This document shows, piece after piece, positions 24,932 through 32,520 of a stretch of DNA of 64,000 bases. The stretch is from NCBI RefSeq assembly GCF_012849375.1, contig NZ_CP051684.1, forward strand, positions 6,262,001 through 6,326,000, given 5' to 3'. Numbering within the stretch: position 1 is the stretch's first letter; the number at the start of each line of letters is the position of its first letter. This DNA comes from Duganella dendranthematis (lineage in GTDB: Bacteria; Pseudomonadota; Gammaproteobacteria; Burkholderiales; Burkholderiaceae_D). The notes beneath the pieces were generated by a model. It was not told where the DNA came from. It saw only the letters and a list, made by a program, of their open reading frames with translations, and did not search any database. A program made the position numbers and the translations under genes.

Positions 24932-25777
24932 ATGCTAGAGATTGTCAACGAACATGCCTGCTTCGGCGGCATACAGCGTTTTTATCGCCATCAATCGCAG
25001 GAGATCGGCTTGCCGATGCGCTTCTCGGTATTCATCCCGGCACAGGCCCAGCACAGCCCGGTGCCGGCGCTGTTCTACCTCGCCGGCCTGACCTGCACCG
25101 AAGAGACCTTCATGATCAAGGCCGGCGCGCAGCGCGTGGCGGCCGAACTGGGCCTAATGCTGATCACGCCCGACACCAGCCCGCGCGGCGCCAATGTCGA
25201 CGGCGAAAGCGACAGCTGGGATTTCGGCGTCGGCGCCGGCTTCTATCTCGACGCCACCGAGGCCAAGTGGGCCAGGCACTATCGCATGTACAGCTACATT
25301 CATGAGCTGCGCGAACTGGTTGAAAAAACGCTGCCGGTCGATGCCCAACGCCTCGGCATCTTCGGCCACTCGATGGGCGGCCATGGCGCGCTGACCATGG
25401 CGCTGAAACGCCCGGACGTGTTCCGCTCGGTGTCGGCGTTTGCGCCGATCGCCGCACCGTCGCAATGCCCGTGGGGCCAGAAGGCGTTCAGCGGCTACCT
25501 CGGGCAGGATACTACGGCATGGGCACAGTACGACGCCACCCTGCTGATGGCAGGGCTGAAGACGCCCTTCCCGGCCGGCATCCTGATCGACCAGGGGCTG
25601 GGCGACAAATTCCTGGCCGAGCAGCTGTATCCGGAAGCGTTCGAGGCCGCCTGCCAGACGGCGGCGCAGCCGCTGACCCTGCGCCGCCACGCGGATTACG
25701 ATCACGGCTACTACTTCATCCAGACCTTCGTGGAAGACCACCTGCGCTTCCACGCGAAGAATCTGGCTACAGTTTAA
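24932..25777 (+). CDS. fghA: S-formylglutathione hydrolase
   Basis: Cytoplasmic esterase that splits S-formylglutathione into formate and glutathione, the last step of glutathione-dependent formaldehyde detoxification. The 281-residue alpha/beta hydrolase has [20 protein letters not shown] (48-67), the nucleophile Ser147 in GHSMGGHG, Asp225 in QGLGDKFL and His258 in [10 protein letters not shown]. Length is standard. No formaldehyde dehydrogenase gene is adjacent. It is divergent from the CPA2 antiporter and overlaps the DJ-1 gene by 11 bases at its 3' end. Confidence 0.96.
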   Translation: MLEIVNEHACFGGIQRFYRHQSQEIGLPMRFSVFIPAQAQHSPVPALFYLAGLTCTEETFMIKAGAQRVAAELGLMLITPDTSPRGANVDGESDSWDFGVGAGFYLDATEAKWARHYRMYSYIHELRELVEKTLPVDAQRLGIFGHSMGGHGALTMALKRPDVFRSVSAFAPIAAPSQCPWGQKAFSGYLGQDTTAWAQYDATLLMAGLKTPFPAGILIDQGLGDKFLAEQLYPEAFEAACQTAAQPLTLRRHADYDHGYYFIQTFVEDHLRFHAKNLATV

Positions 25778-26348
25778 TTTCCGTGCCCAGTTTCTGCAGG
25801 AACTGGCCGATCCACGCCGGATGCGCAGGCCACGCCGGCGCGGTGACGAAGATGCCGTCGGTGACCGCCTGGTCGACTGGAATGTCGGCATAGGTGGCGC
25901 CGGCCAGCTTGACCTCCGGCGCGCAGGCCGGGTAAGCGGAGATCGTCTTGCCGCGGATGACCTCGGCCGCCGCCAGCAGTTGCGCGCCGTGGCACACCGC
26001 CGCAATCGGCTTGCCGGCCGCCGCGAACTGCTGCACCAGCTCGATCACGCGCGCATTGAGTCGCAGATATTCCGGCGCGCGGCCGCCGGCGATCATCAGC
26101 GCATCGTAGTTACCCACCTCGGCGTCGGCAAAGCTGGCGTTCAGCTTGAACAGGTGGCCGGGTTTTTCGGTGTAGGTCTGGTCGCCTTCAAAATCATGAA
26201 TGGCGGTCTTGATGGTGTCGCCGGCCCGCTTGTCCGGGCACACGGCGTGTACCACATGGCCGACGGCCTGGAGCGCCTGGAACGGCACCATGGTCTCGTA
26301 ATCTTCCGCAAAGTCGCCGGTCAGGAACAGAATTTTCTTGGCTGCCAC
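25767..26348 (-). CDS. DJ-1/PfpI family protein
   Basis: The 193-residue protein has the class I glutamine amidotransferase-like fold of the DJ-1/PfpI superfamily: [20 protein letters not shown] at the N-terminus with Glu16, and the nucleophile elbow [10 protein letters not shown] with Cys119. Members include deglycases, chaperones and proteases; which applies is unknown. Its neighbourhood with S-formylglutathione hydrolase suggests a carbonyl-stress role, as inference only. A terminator for the next upstream gene (cheV) sits in its promoter region. Confidence 0.88.
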   Translation of the reverse strand: MAAKKILFLTGDFAEDYETMVPFQALQAVGHVVHAVCPDKRAGDTIKTAIHDFEGDQTYTEKPGHLFKLNASFADAEVGNYDALMIAGGRAPEYLRLNARVIELVQQFAAAGKPIAAVCHGAQLLAAAEVIRGKTISAYPACAPEVKLAGATYADIPVDQAVTDGIFVTAPAWPAHPAWIGQFLQKLGTEIKL

Positions 26349-26362
26349 GGTATATCCTTTCG

Positions 26363-26401
26363 AAAAAAATAAAGGGCCGCGACGTCACCATCGCGGCCCT
26401 T
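26363..26401 (-). terminator. Rho-independent terminator of cheV
   Basis: An 11-bp perfect stem (26391-26401 with 26372-26382, loop 8) is followed on the - strand by a T-rich tract (TTTATTTTTTT pattern). It lies 21 bases after the cheV stop. Confidence 0.88.
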
Positions 26402-26422
26402 CATACTACCGTGTTTTGCGAC

Positions 26423-27385
26423 TTACGCCGCAGCCTTGCCCAACACCGAACGAATCGTGCCGGCCAGGTCCTCGGCCGAGAACTTGGCGACATACGCATC
26501 GGCGCCCACGCCTTTGACGTGGTCTTCATTGGTTTTACCGGACAACGAAGAATGGATCACCACAGGAATCTTGCCGAAGCGCGGGTCCTGCTTGATCAGG
26601 CGGGTCAAGGTAAAGCCATCCATCTCCGGCATTTCCAGATCGGTCAGCACCATCGCCACGCGATCCGTAATCTGCAGCCCTTCGGCCTTGGCGCCTTCCG
26701 CGATGGTTTGCAGACGGTCCCAGGCTTCCTTGCCGGATTTGGTCATGATGAAATGCACGCCCATCGCTTCCAGACCTTTTTCGATCAGGTTGCGCGCCAC
26801 CACCGAATCGTCGGCGGCCAGCACCACGGCGCCCGGCTTGAGCAGCACTTTCGGGCCGATGGTTTCCGGATCGATGTCTTCGCGTTCCGGCGGCACCAGT
26901 TCGCGCAAGATGGTTTCCACGTCCAGCACCTGCGCCAGGCGGGTGTTTTGCGTGTCGCCGTCGACGCGGGCGATACTGGTGACCTTGCCGCCGGCCGTGC
27001 CTTCGGCCGTCAGCACCTGGCTCCAGTCCAGGCGCACGATTTCATCCACTGATTCGACCGCGAACGCTTGCGTGGTGCGCGCGAATTCAGTGACCAACAT
27101 AATATTCAGACCAGTTTTTGGGGTCACACCGACAATGCCAGGCAAATCCAGCACCGTGATGATTTGTCCGCGCAGGTTCACGACGCCCAGCATGTGTGGC
27201 GGGGATCCGGCCACAGCAGTCACTTCGGGCATCGCAACGATTTCGCGGATTTTGAAGACGTTAATACCGAACAGCTCAGAATGTTCGCCATTGGCGTCGC
27301 CGCCGAGACGGAACAAGAGGAGTTCGAACTTGTTGGAGTTGGTTAAGTTACTACGCTCATCAACTTCCTGTTGAACAGATTTCAT
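26423..27385 (-). CDS. cheV: Chemotaxis coupling/response protein CheV
   Basis: CheV joins a CheW-like coupling domain (residues 18-165, LFGINVFKIREIVAMPEVTA) to a receiver domain (185-315). Receiver residues are intact: Asp192/Asp193, phosphorylation site Asp249 in LTDLEMPEMDGF, Ser279 and Lys301. It links chemoreceptors to CheA and may tune adaptation. The ATG at 27385 (MKSVQQEVDERS) is chosen because ggagacgaatcc precedes it. It stands alone with its own terminator, so it is not inside a che operon here. Confidence 0.94.
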   Translation of the reverse strand: MKSVQQEVDERSNLTNSNKFELLLFRLGGDANGEHSELFGINVFKIREIVAMPEVTAVAGSPPHMLGVVNLRGQIITVLDLPGIVGVTPKTGLNIMLVTEFARTTQAFAVESVDEIVRLDWSQVLTAEGTAGGKVTSIARVDGDTQNTRLAQVLDVETILRELVPPEREDIDPETIGPKVLLKPGAVVLAADDSVVARNLIEKGLEAMGVHFIMTKSGKEAWDRLQTIAEGAKAEGLQITDRVAMVLTDLEMPEMDGFTLTRLIKQDPRFGKIPVVIHSSLSGKTNEDHVKGVGADAYVAKFSAEDLAGTIRSVLGKAAA

Positions 27386-27464
27386 GGATTCGTCTCCTTC
27401 GGTGGTCCTAACCCAGTATAACGTTAGCAACGCCGAATATGTTGTATTGGAGAACGATAAACAA

Positions 27465-27491
27465 CAAAAAAGGAAGCCCGTGGGCTTCCTT
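27465..27491 (-). terminator. Intrinsic terminator downstream of tRNA-Gly
   Basis: Ten-base arms AAGGAAGCCC (27470-27479) and GGGCTTCCTT (27482-27491) form a near-closed stem followed on the - strand by six T. It lies 31 bases past the tRNA 3' end. Confidence 0.85.
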
Positions 27492-27521
27492 AGTGTTTGC
27501 TACTGATGTGCTACTGAATTC

Positions 27522-27597
27522 TGGAGCGGGAGAAGAGTCTCGAACTCTCGACCTCAACCTTGGCAAGGTTGCGCTCTACCAACTGAGCTACTCCCGC
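27522..27597 (-). tRNA. tRNA-Gly (anticodon GCC)
   Basis: On the - strand the 76-nt cloverleaf is complete: acceptor GCGGGAG/CTCCCGC, D arm GCTC/GAGC with loop AGTTGGTA, anticodon stem CAACC/GGTTG with loop TTGCCAA (anticodon GCC), T loop TTCGAGA, discriminator T, and encoded CCA at 27522-27524. No integrase or duplicated 3' end is nearby. Confidence 0.97.
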
Positions 27598-27608
27598 AGA
27601 AGGCATGC

Positions 27609-27614
27609 ATTATG
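27609..27614 (-). promoter_or_regulatory. Candidate -10 element of the tRNA-Gly promoter
   Basis: CATAAT on the - strand lies 12 bases upstream of the mature tRNA 5' end, the expected spacing for a short leader. A clear -35 was not found. Confidence 0.4.
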
Positions 27615-27716
27615 ACAGAAAGATTTCTCTTCCGCCAGTGCCATGCCCCAACTTTTTAGCGAACACCCGATAGTGTAAGCTTAGCCTGTTTAACTGTACA
27701 CGGAGTCAAGGTAGGA

Positions 27717-29351
27717 ATGGATTCAATTGAAGTCGTCTTGGTCATGATGCTGGCGGTGGTCGCCAGCGCCTATATTCGCCGGGTGCTGCCGGGCACCATC
27801 CCGCTGCCGCTGGTGCAGATCGGCCTGGGCGCGCTGATCGCCGCCAAGTCCGAACATGGGGTCGACCTCGAACCGGACCTGTTCTTCCTGGTCTTCTTGC
27901 CGCCGCTGCTGTTCCTGGACGGCTGGCGCATACCCAAGAGCGGCCTGCTGCGCGACAAAGGCACCATCATCGAGCTGGCCTTCGGGCTGGTGGTGTTTAC
28001 CGTGATCGGCGCCGGCTTCCTGATCCACTGGATGATTCCCGCCATGCCGCTGCCGGTAGCGTTTGCGCTGGCCGCCATCGTCTCGCCGACCGATCCGGTG
28101 GCCGTGAGTTCGATCGCCGCCACCTCGCCAATTCCAAAACGGCTGATGCACATCCTGGAAGGCGAATCGCTGCTGAACGACGCCTCCGGCCTGGTGTGCT
28201 TCCGCTTTGCGGTGGCCGCCGCCATGACCGGCGCCTTCTCGCTGCAAACCGCCGCCATCACCTTCTTCTGGCTGGTGGCCGGCGGCATCGCGGCCGGCGT
28301 CGGCGTGACCTGGCTGATCACCTGGCTGCAACGCTGGCTGACGCGCCACTTCGGCGAACCGCCAGGCTCGCCGATTTTGGTCAACCTGCTGATGCCGTTC
28401 GGCGCCTACCTGGTGGCCGAACGCCTGCACGCCTCCGGCATCCTGGCCGCAGTGGCGGCCGGCATCACCATGAGCTACGTCGAGTTGAGCGGCCACGCCA
28501 TGGCCAGCACCCGCATCCAGCGCTCGGCCGTGTGGGACACGGTGCAGTTCTCGCTGAACGGCGTGATGTTCGTGCTGCTGGGCGAACAACTGCCGGAGAT
28601 TTTCCACCTGGCCGGTACCTCGCTGGAAGAAAGCGGCCATTTGAATCGCTGGTGGTTGCTGGTGTACGCGCTGGCCATTACCGCCGGCCTGCTGGTGCTG
28701 CGCTTTGCGTGGGTGTGGGCCTCGCTGCGGCTGACCATCTTCAAACAGAAATTCCGCCACCAGCCGCGCCAGAAAATCAATCCGCGCCTGCTGCTGGCCA
28801 CCACGCTGGCCGGCGCACGCGGCACCATCACGCTGGCCGGCGTGCTGACGCTGCCGCTGGTGCTGCCGGACGGCTCGCCGTTCCCGGCGCGCGCGCTGAC
28901 CATCTTCATGGCCTGCTCGGTGATCCTGCTGTCGCTGCTGGTGGCCAGCATCGCCCTGCCACGGCTGCTGGCCGGCATGACCTTCCCGGCCGAGCCGGAA
29001 GAACAGCAGGAAGAAGACCTGGCGCGCCGCACCGCCGCCAATGCCGCCATCTCCGCCATCGAGAAAGCGCAGATAGAGCTGATGGAATCCGACGCCTGCA
29101 TCGATCCCGATGTGTATCCGCAGGCGGCCGCGCGCGTGATCGCCTTCTATGAGCACAAGCTAAAAGAAGTCGATCCCGAAAGCCAACAAGCGTGGCGCAA
29201 GACCGATTCCGCCGAACGCGAACTGCGGCTGGCGGCCCTGGCGGCCGAGCGCAACACCGTGTTCGACCTGGCCCGCCACGATCACATTTCCGACGAAACC
29301 TCGCGCAAGCTGGTACGCGAAATCGACCTGATGGAAGCACGCTACCGCTAA
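27717..29351 (+). CDS. CPA1-family Na+/H+ antiporter
   Basis: The 544-residue inner-membrane protein has about twelve helices and the CPA1 core motifs FFLVFLPPLLFLDGWRIPKS, ALAAIVSPTDPVAVSSIAA (the ion-binding Asp in SPTDPV) and GESLLNDASGLVCFRFAVAA. It continues with LAGARGTITLAGVLTLPLVL. The last 130 residues form a charged cytoplasmic tail that contains a coiled region. The start has taggaATG. A histidine-kinase gene begins 4 bases after the stop, so the antiporter is probably co-transcribed with the two-component pair. Confidence 0.92.
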   Translation: MDSIEVVLVMMLAVVASAYIRRVLPGTIPLPLVQIGLGALIAAKSEHGVDLEPDLFFLVFLPPLLFLDGWRIPKSGLLRDKGTIIELAFGLVVFTVIGAGFLIHWMIPAMPLPVAFALAAIVSPTDPVAVSSIAATSPIPKRLMHILEGESLLNDASGLVCFRFAVAAAMTGAFSLQTAAITFFWLVAGGIAAGVGVTWLITWLQRWLTRHFGEPPGSPILVNLLMPFGAYLVAERLHASGILAAVAAGITMSYVELSGHAMASTRIQRSAVWDTVQFSLNGVMFVLLGEQLPEIFHLAGTSLEESGHLNRWWLLVYALAITAGLLVLRFAWVWASLRLTIFKQKFRHQPRQKINPRLLLATTLAGARGTITLAGVLTLPLVLPDGSPFPARALTIFMACSVILLSLLVASIALPRLLAGMTFPAEPEEQQEEDLARRTAANAAISAIEKAQIELMESDACIDPDVYPQAAARVIAFYEHKLKEVDPESQQAWRKTDSAERELRLAALAAERNTVFDLARHDHISDETSRKLVREIDLMEARYR

Positions 29352-29355
29352 CGCC

Positions 29356-30471
29356 ATGCAGAGAACCCGCACCGTCCTCGCCATCGCCTGGGTCTTATTC
29401 TGGCTGCTGATGATCAGCACCGCCGTGCAGGAATACCTGCGCGACCATGACCATGGCATGTGGAAGCCGGTGCTGTGGGAGACCTCGTCGGCGCTGACCT
29501 GCACCCTGCTGCTGCTGGCGCAGCGCCACTTCACACGCCGCTACGACTATCTGGTGCATGCGCCGCTGCGCTGGTTTGCGCGCCAGCTGGTGTGGCTGCC
29601 GGTGTACTGGCTGGCGTTTGTGCCGGTCGCCTTCGGCAGCCGCTACGCGGTGTACGCGCTGGCCGGCGACGCCTATACCCACGGCGGCTGGGCCGAAGTA
29701 TTTTTGTACGAAGACATCAAGATGACGGTGTTTTTCTTCATCTTCGCCACCATCACGTTCGGCGTGCTGTCGTTCCACGCCATGCTGGATGAGAAGCTGC
29801 GGGTGGAACGCGCCAATGCGTCATTGCGTGAGGCGCAGCTGCTGCGACTGAGCCAGCAGATGCAGCCGCACTTCCTGTTCAATGCCTTGAATACGATATC
29901 GTCGCTGATGTACAGCGAGGTGGCGCGCGCCGACGCCATGCTGGTGCAATTGTCGGACGTGCTGCGCGCCACGCTGGATGTCGGCGAGCGTCATCTGGTT
30001 CCGCTGGAAATGGAACTGCGGCTGCTGCGCGGTTACGCGGCGCTGATGGCGGAACGGTTTTCCGACCGCGTCACCATCTCGTGGGAGATTGATGACGCAC
30101 TACTGGCGTGCGCAGTGCCGGTGATGAGCATGCAGCCCTTGCTGGAAAATGTGTTCAAGCACACCGTGGAAAAGCGCCGCCAGCCAACCGCCATCACACT
30201 ATCCGTCCAGCGCCAGCAAGACACGCTGGTGCTGCGCGTCGAGGACGACGCCGGCCTGCTGCCCGCCGCCACGCCAGCAGCAGGTAGCGCGGCGGCGGCG
30301 GCCGGCGGCGCGGACGCGGACCGCAGCGCCAGCATTGGCGTGGGCGGCATCGGCGTGCGCAATCTGCGCGAACGTCTGGCCGCGCTGTATGGCGACCGTG
30401 CGGCGTTTGACCTGATCCAGCTGTCGCCCGCCGGCGTGCGGGCCGAAGTGAGGCTGCCATGCGCGTGCTGA
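29356..30471 (+). CDS. LytS/YehU-type sensor histidine kinase
   Basis: Membrane sensor with four to five N-terminal hydrophobic segments (residues 7-24, 45-56, 77-92, 123-140) and no periplasmic sensor domain of size. The kinase domain (His_kinase family) has the phospho-acceptor His172 in MQPHFLFNALNT, the N box MQPLLENVFKH and the G box GVGGIGVRNLRERLAALYG. An Ala/Gly-rich insert (LLPAATPAAGSAAAAAGGAD) precedes the G box. It overlaps the response-regulator gene by 13 bases, so they form a couple. The stimulus is unknown. Confidence 0.92.
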   Translation: MQRTRTVLAIAWVLFWLLMISTAVQEYLRDHDHGMWKPVLWETSSALTCTLLLLAQRHFTRRYDYLVHAPLRWFARQLVWLPVYWLAFVPVAFGSRYAVYALAGDAYTHGGWAEVFLYEDIKMTVFFFIFATITFGVLSFHAMLDEKLRVERANASLREAQLLRLSQQMQPHFLFNALNTISSLMYSEVARADAMLVQLSDVLRATLDVGERHLVPLEMELRLLRGYAALMAERFSDRVTISWEIDDALLACAVPVMSMQPLLENVFKHTVEKRRQPTAITLSVQRQQDTLVLRVEDDAGLLPAATPAAGSAAAAAGGADADRSASIGVGGIGVRNLRERLAALYGDRAAFDLIQLSPAGVRAEVRLPCAC

Positions 30472-31214
30472 TCGTCGACGACGAACGTCCCGCGCGCGAC
30501 AAACTGCGTCGCATGCTGGCGTCGGAACCGGACATCAGCGCCATCGACGAAGCCCGCGACGGCGTCGAAGCGCTGGAAATGCTGCCCGCCTTCGCGCCCG
30601 ACCTGCTACTGCTCGACATCCAGATGCCCGAAATCACCGGCCTCGATGTCGCCGCCTCGCTGCCAACGCCGGCGCCACTGGTGGTGTTCGTCACCGCCTA
30701 CGACGAATACGCCGTGCGCGCTTTCGACGCCAACGCCATCGACTACCTGCTCAAGCCCTACGACCAGCCACGCCTGCAACGCGCCCTGCAGCGCGCGCGC
30801 GAACGCCTGGCAGCAACGCGCACTGCAACGGCTCCACCAACCGCCGCAGCGCCACTGCAAACGCCCGCCCCCGCCCTGCCCGCCGTCACCCAATTACTGG
30901 TCCCCGAGCGCACCGGCACCCGCATCATCAAAGTCGACGCCATCCAGTGGATCGAAACCGCCGACAATTACATCATCCTGCACACCGCCGACGGCCAACC
31001 GCTGATGCGACAAACCCTGGCCGGCCTGCTGGACAAACTCGGCCCGCGTTTCATCCGCTGCCACCGCCGCGCCGCCGTGCAGCTGGACTGGATCGCCAGC
31101 ATCGTCAACCACGAAAAAGGGGACGGCGAACTGCTGTTGCACAGCGGCGCGCGCGTCCCCCTCAGCCGTCAATACCGCGCCGACGTCATCGCGCGGATCG
31201 CCGGCAACAGCTAG
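30459..31214 (+). CDS. LytTR-family response regulator
   Basis: The 251-residue protein has a receiver domain (residues 1-115; Asp7/Asp8, phosphorylation site Asp53 in LLLDIQMPEITG, Thr79, Lys99), an Ala/Pro-rich linker (about 118-143), and a LytTR DNA-binding domain (about 148-250, IKVDAIQWIETADNYIILHT). It is the partner of the kinase at 29356. Its targets may include the antiporter or the acyltransferase gene at 31324, but no LytTR binding site was identified. Confidence 0.93.
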   Translation: MRVLIVDDERPARDKLRRMLASEPDISAIDEARDGVEALEMLPAFAPDLLLLDIQMPEITGLDVAASLPTPAPLVVFVTAYDEYAVRAFDANAIDYLLKPYDQPRLQRALQRARERLAATRTATAPPTAAAPLQTPAPALPAVTQLLVPERTGTRIIKVDAIQWIETADNYIILHTADGQPLMRQTLAGLLDKLGPRFIRCHRRAAVQLDWIASIVNHEKGDGELLLHSGARVPLSRQYRADVIARIAGNS

Positions 31215-31323
31215 CCAAAGCTGCCGGCTTCCAGCTCGCCCCACGCGCCACCCATTTCGCCCCATGACGCTGGACGCCGCACGGCCAGCTCCTTAATCTA
31301 AAGACATCACAAAGGAGCTATCA

Positions 31324-32520
31324 ATGACCAAGCCACGCCTGTATTTCCTCGACTGGATCCGCATCTTCGCGTTCTTCGTGCTGATCTTCTACCACACCGG
31401 CATGTACTACGTAACCTGGGACTGGCACGTCAAAAGTCCCTACGCCAGCGACGCCATCGAACCGCTGATGATCCTGTCGTCGCCGTGGCGTCTCGGCCTG
31501 CTGTTCATGATTTCCGGCGTGGCCACCGCCTTCATGCTGCAAAAAATGCGCGTCGGCGCGCTGCTCAAGCAGCGTAGCTGGCGGCTGCTGGTGCCGCTGA
31601 TCTTTGGCATGTTCGTCATCGTGCCGCCGCAGTCCTATTTTGAAGTGGTGGAAAAAATCGCCTACCACGGCAGCTATGCGGAATTCATGCGCCTCTACGT
31701 CAGCGGCTACCACGGCTTCTGCCGCGGCGACGACTGCCTGCGCATGCCGACCTGGAACCACCTGTGGTTCGTCGCCTATCTGTGGACCTACACCATGATC
31801 GGCGGCCTGATTGTGTGGCTGCTGGGCTCCCGCTTCCAGCGCGTCTCCGATGCGCTGGGACGACTGCTCAGCGGCTGGCGCATCGTCGTGCTGCCGGTGG
31901 CCGTGCTGGCGGCGGCGCGCTACCTGCTGGTCGACCGTTTCCCGACTACCCATGCGCTCACCAACGATTGGTACAGCCACTCCCAGTACTTCTTCCTGTT
32001 CGCACTCGGTGCGCTGCTGGCGATGCAGACGGGCTTCTGGGCCCGCGTTGACGCACTGCGCTGGACCAGCCTTGGTCTGTGGCTGTGCAGCTGGGCGCTG
32101 ATCGTCTGCTACTGGTCGATCCCGGAAGCGCTGGCCACGCCGGAAGTGCTGCAATGGAAGCCGGTGATGCGCGCCATCTACTGCCTGTGCCAGTGGGCGC
32201 CGATCCTGACCGCGTGCGGTTTCGGTCACCGTCATCTGAACTTCGACAGCGCCAAGCGCCGCTACCTGACCGAAGCCGTATTCCCGGTCTACATCCTGCA
32301 CCAGACGCTAATCGTCAGCATGGCGCACTGGATGAAGCCGATCAAACTGGCGCCGGGCATCGAAGGCGTATTCCTGATCGTGCTCACTTTCGGCATCAGC
32401 TTCGGCGTGTTTGAAGTGGTGCGCCGCATCGGCGTGCTGCGCCCCCTGTTCGGACTTACTTCACAAAAGTCAGCGTATGCTGCGCAGGCCCCGGCAGCAA
32501 TGGCGACTCCCGCCCTGTAA
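31324..32520 (+). CDS. Acyltransferase 3 family membrane protein
   Basis: The 398-residue protein has about ten hydrophobic helices and the acyltransferase-3 signature at the N-terminus (RLYFLDWIRIFAFFVLIFYH, with the Arg and the His expected for catalysis). The family acetylates or otherwise acylates cell-surface glycans and lipids. The aaggagctatca ribosome binding site precedes the ATG. The segment HLWFVAYLWTYTMIGGLIVW is also typical. The last 65 bases overlap the penicillin-acylase gene on the other strand. Confidence 0.87.
   Translation: MTKPRLYFLDWIRIFAFFVLIFYHTGMYYVTWDWHVKSPYASDAIEPLMILSSPWRLGLLFMISGVATAFMLQKMRVGALLKQRSWRLLVPLIFGMFVIVPPQSYFEVVEKIAYHGSYAEFMRLYVSGYHGFCRGDDCLRMPTWNHLWFVAYLWTYTMIGGLIVWLLGSRFQRVSDALGRLLSGWRIVVLPVAVLAAARYLLVDRFPTTHALTNDWYSHSQYFFLFALGALLAMQTGFWARVDALRWTSLGLWLCSWALIVCYWSIPEALATPEVLQWKPVMRAIYCLCQWAPILTACGFGHRHLNFDSAKRRYLTEAVFPVYILHQTLIVSMAHWMKPIKLAPGIEGVFLIVLTFGISFGVFEVVRRIGVLRPLFGLTSQKSAYAAQAPAAMATPAL

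Noticed and set aside
27522..27597. tRNA-Gly as an attachment site for an integrated element
   Set aside because: No integrase, no duplicated tRNA 3' end, and normal chromosomal genes on both sides.
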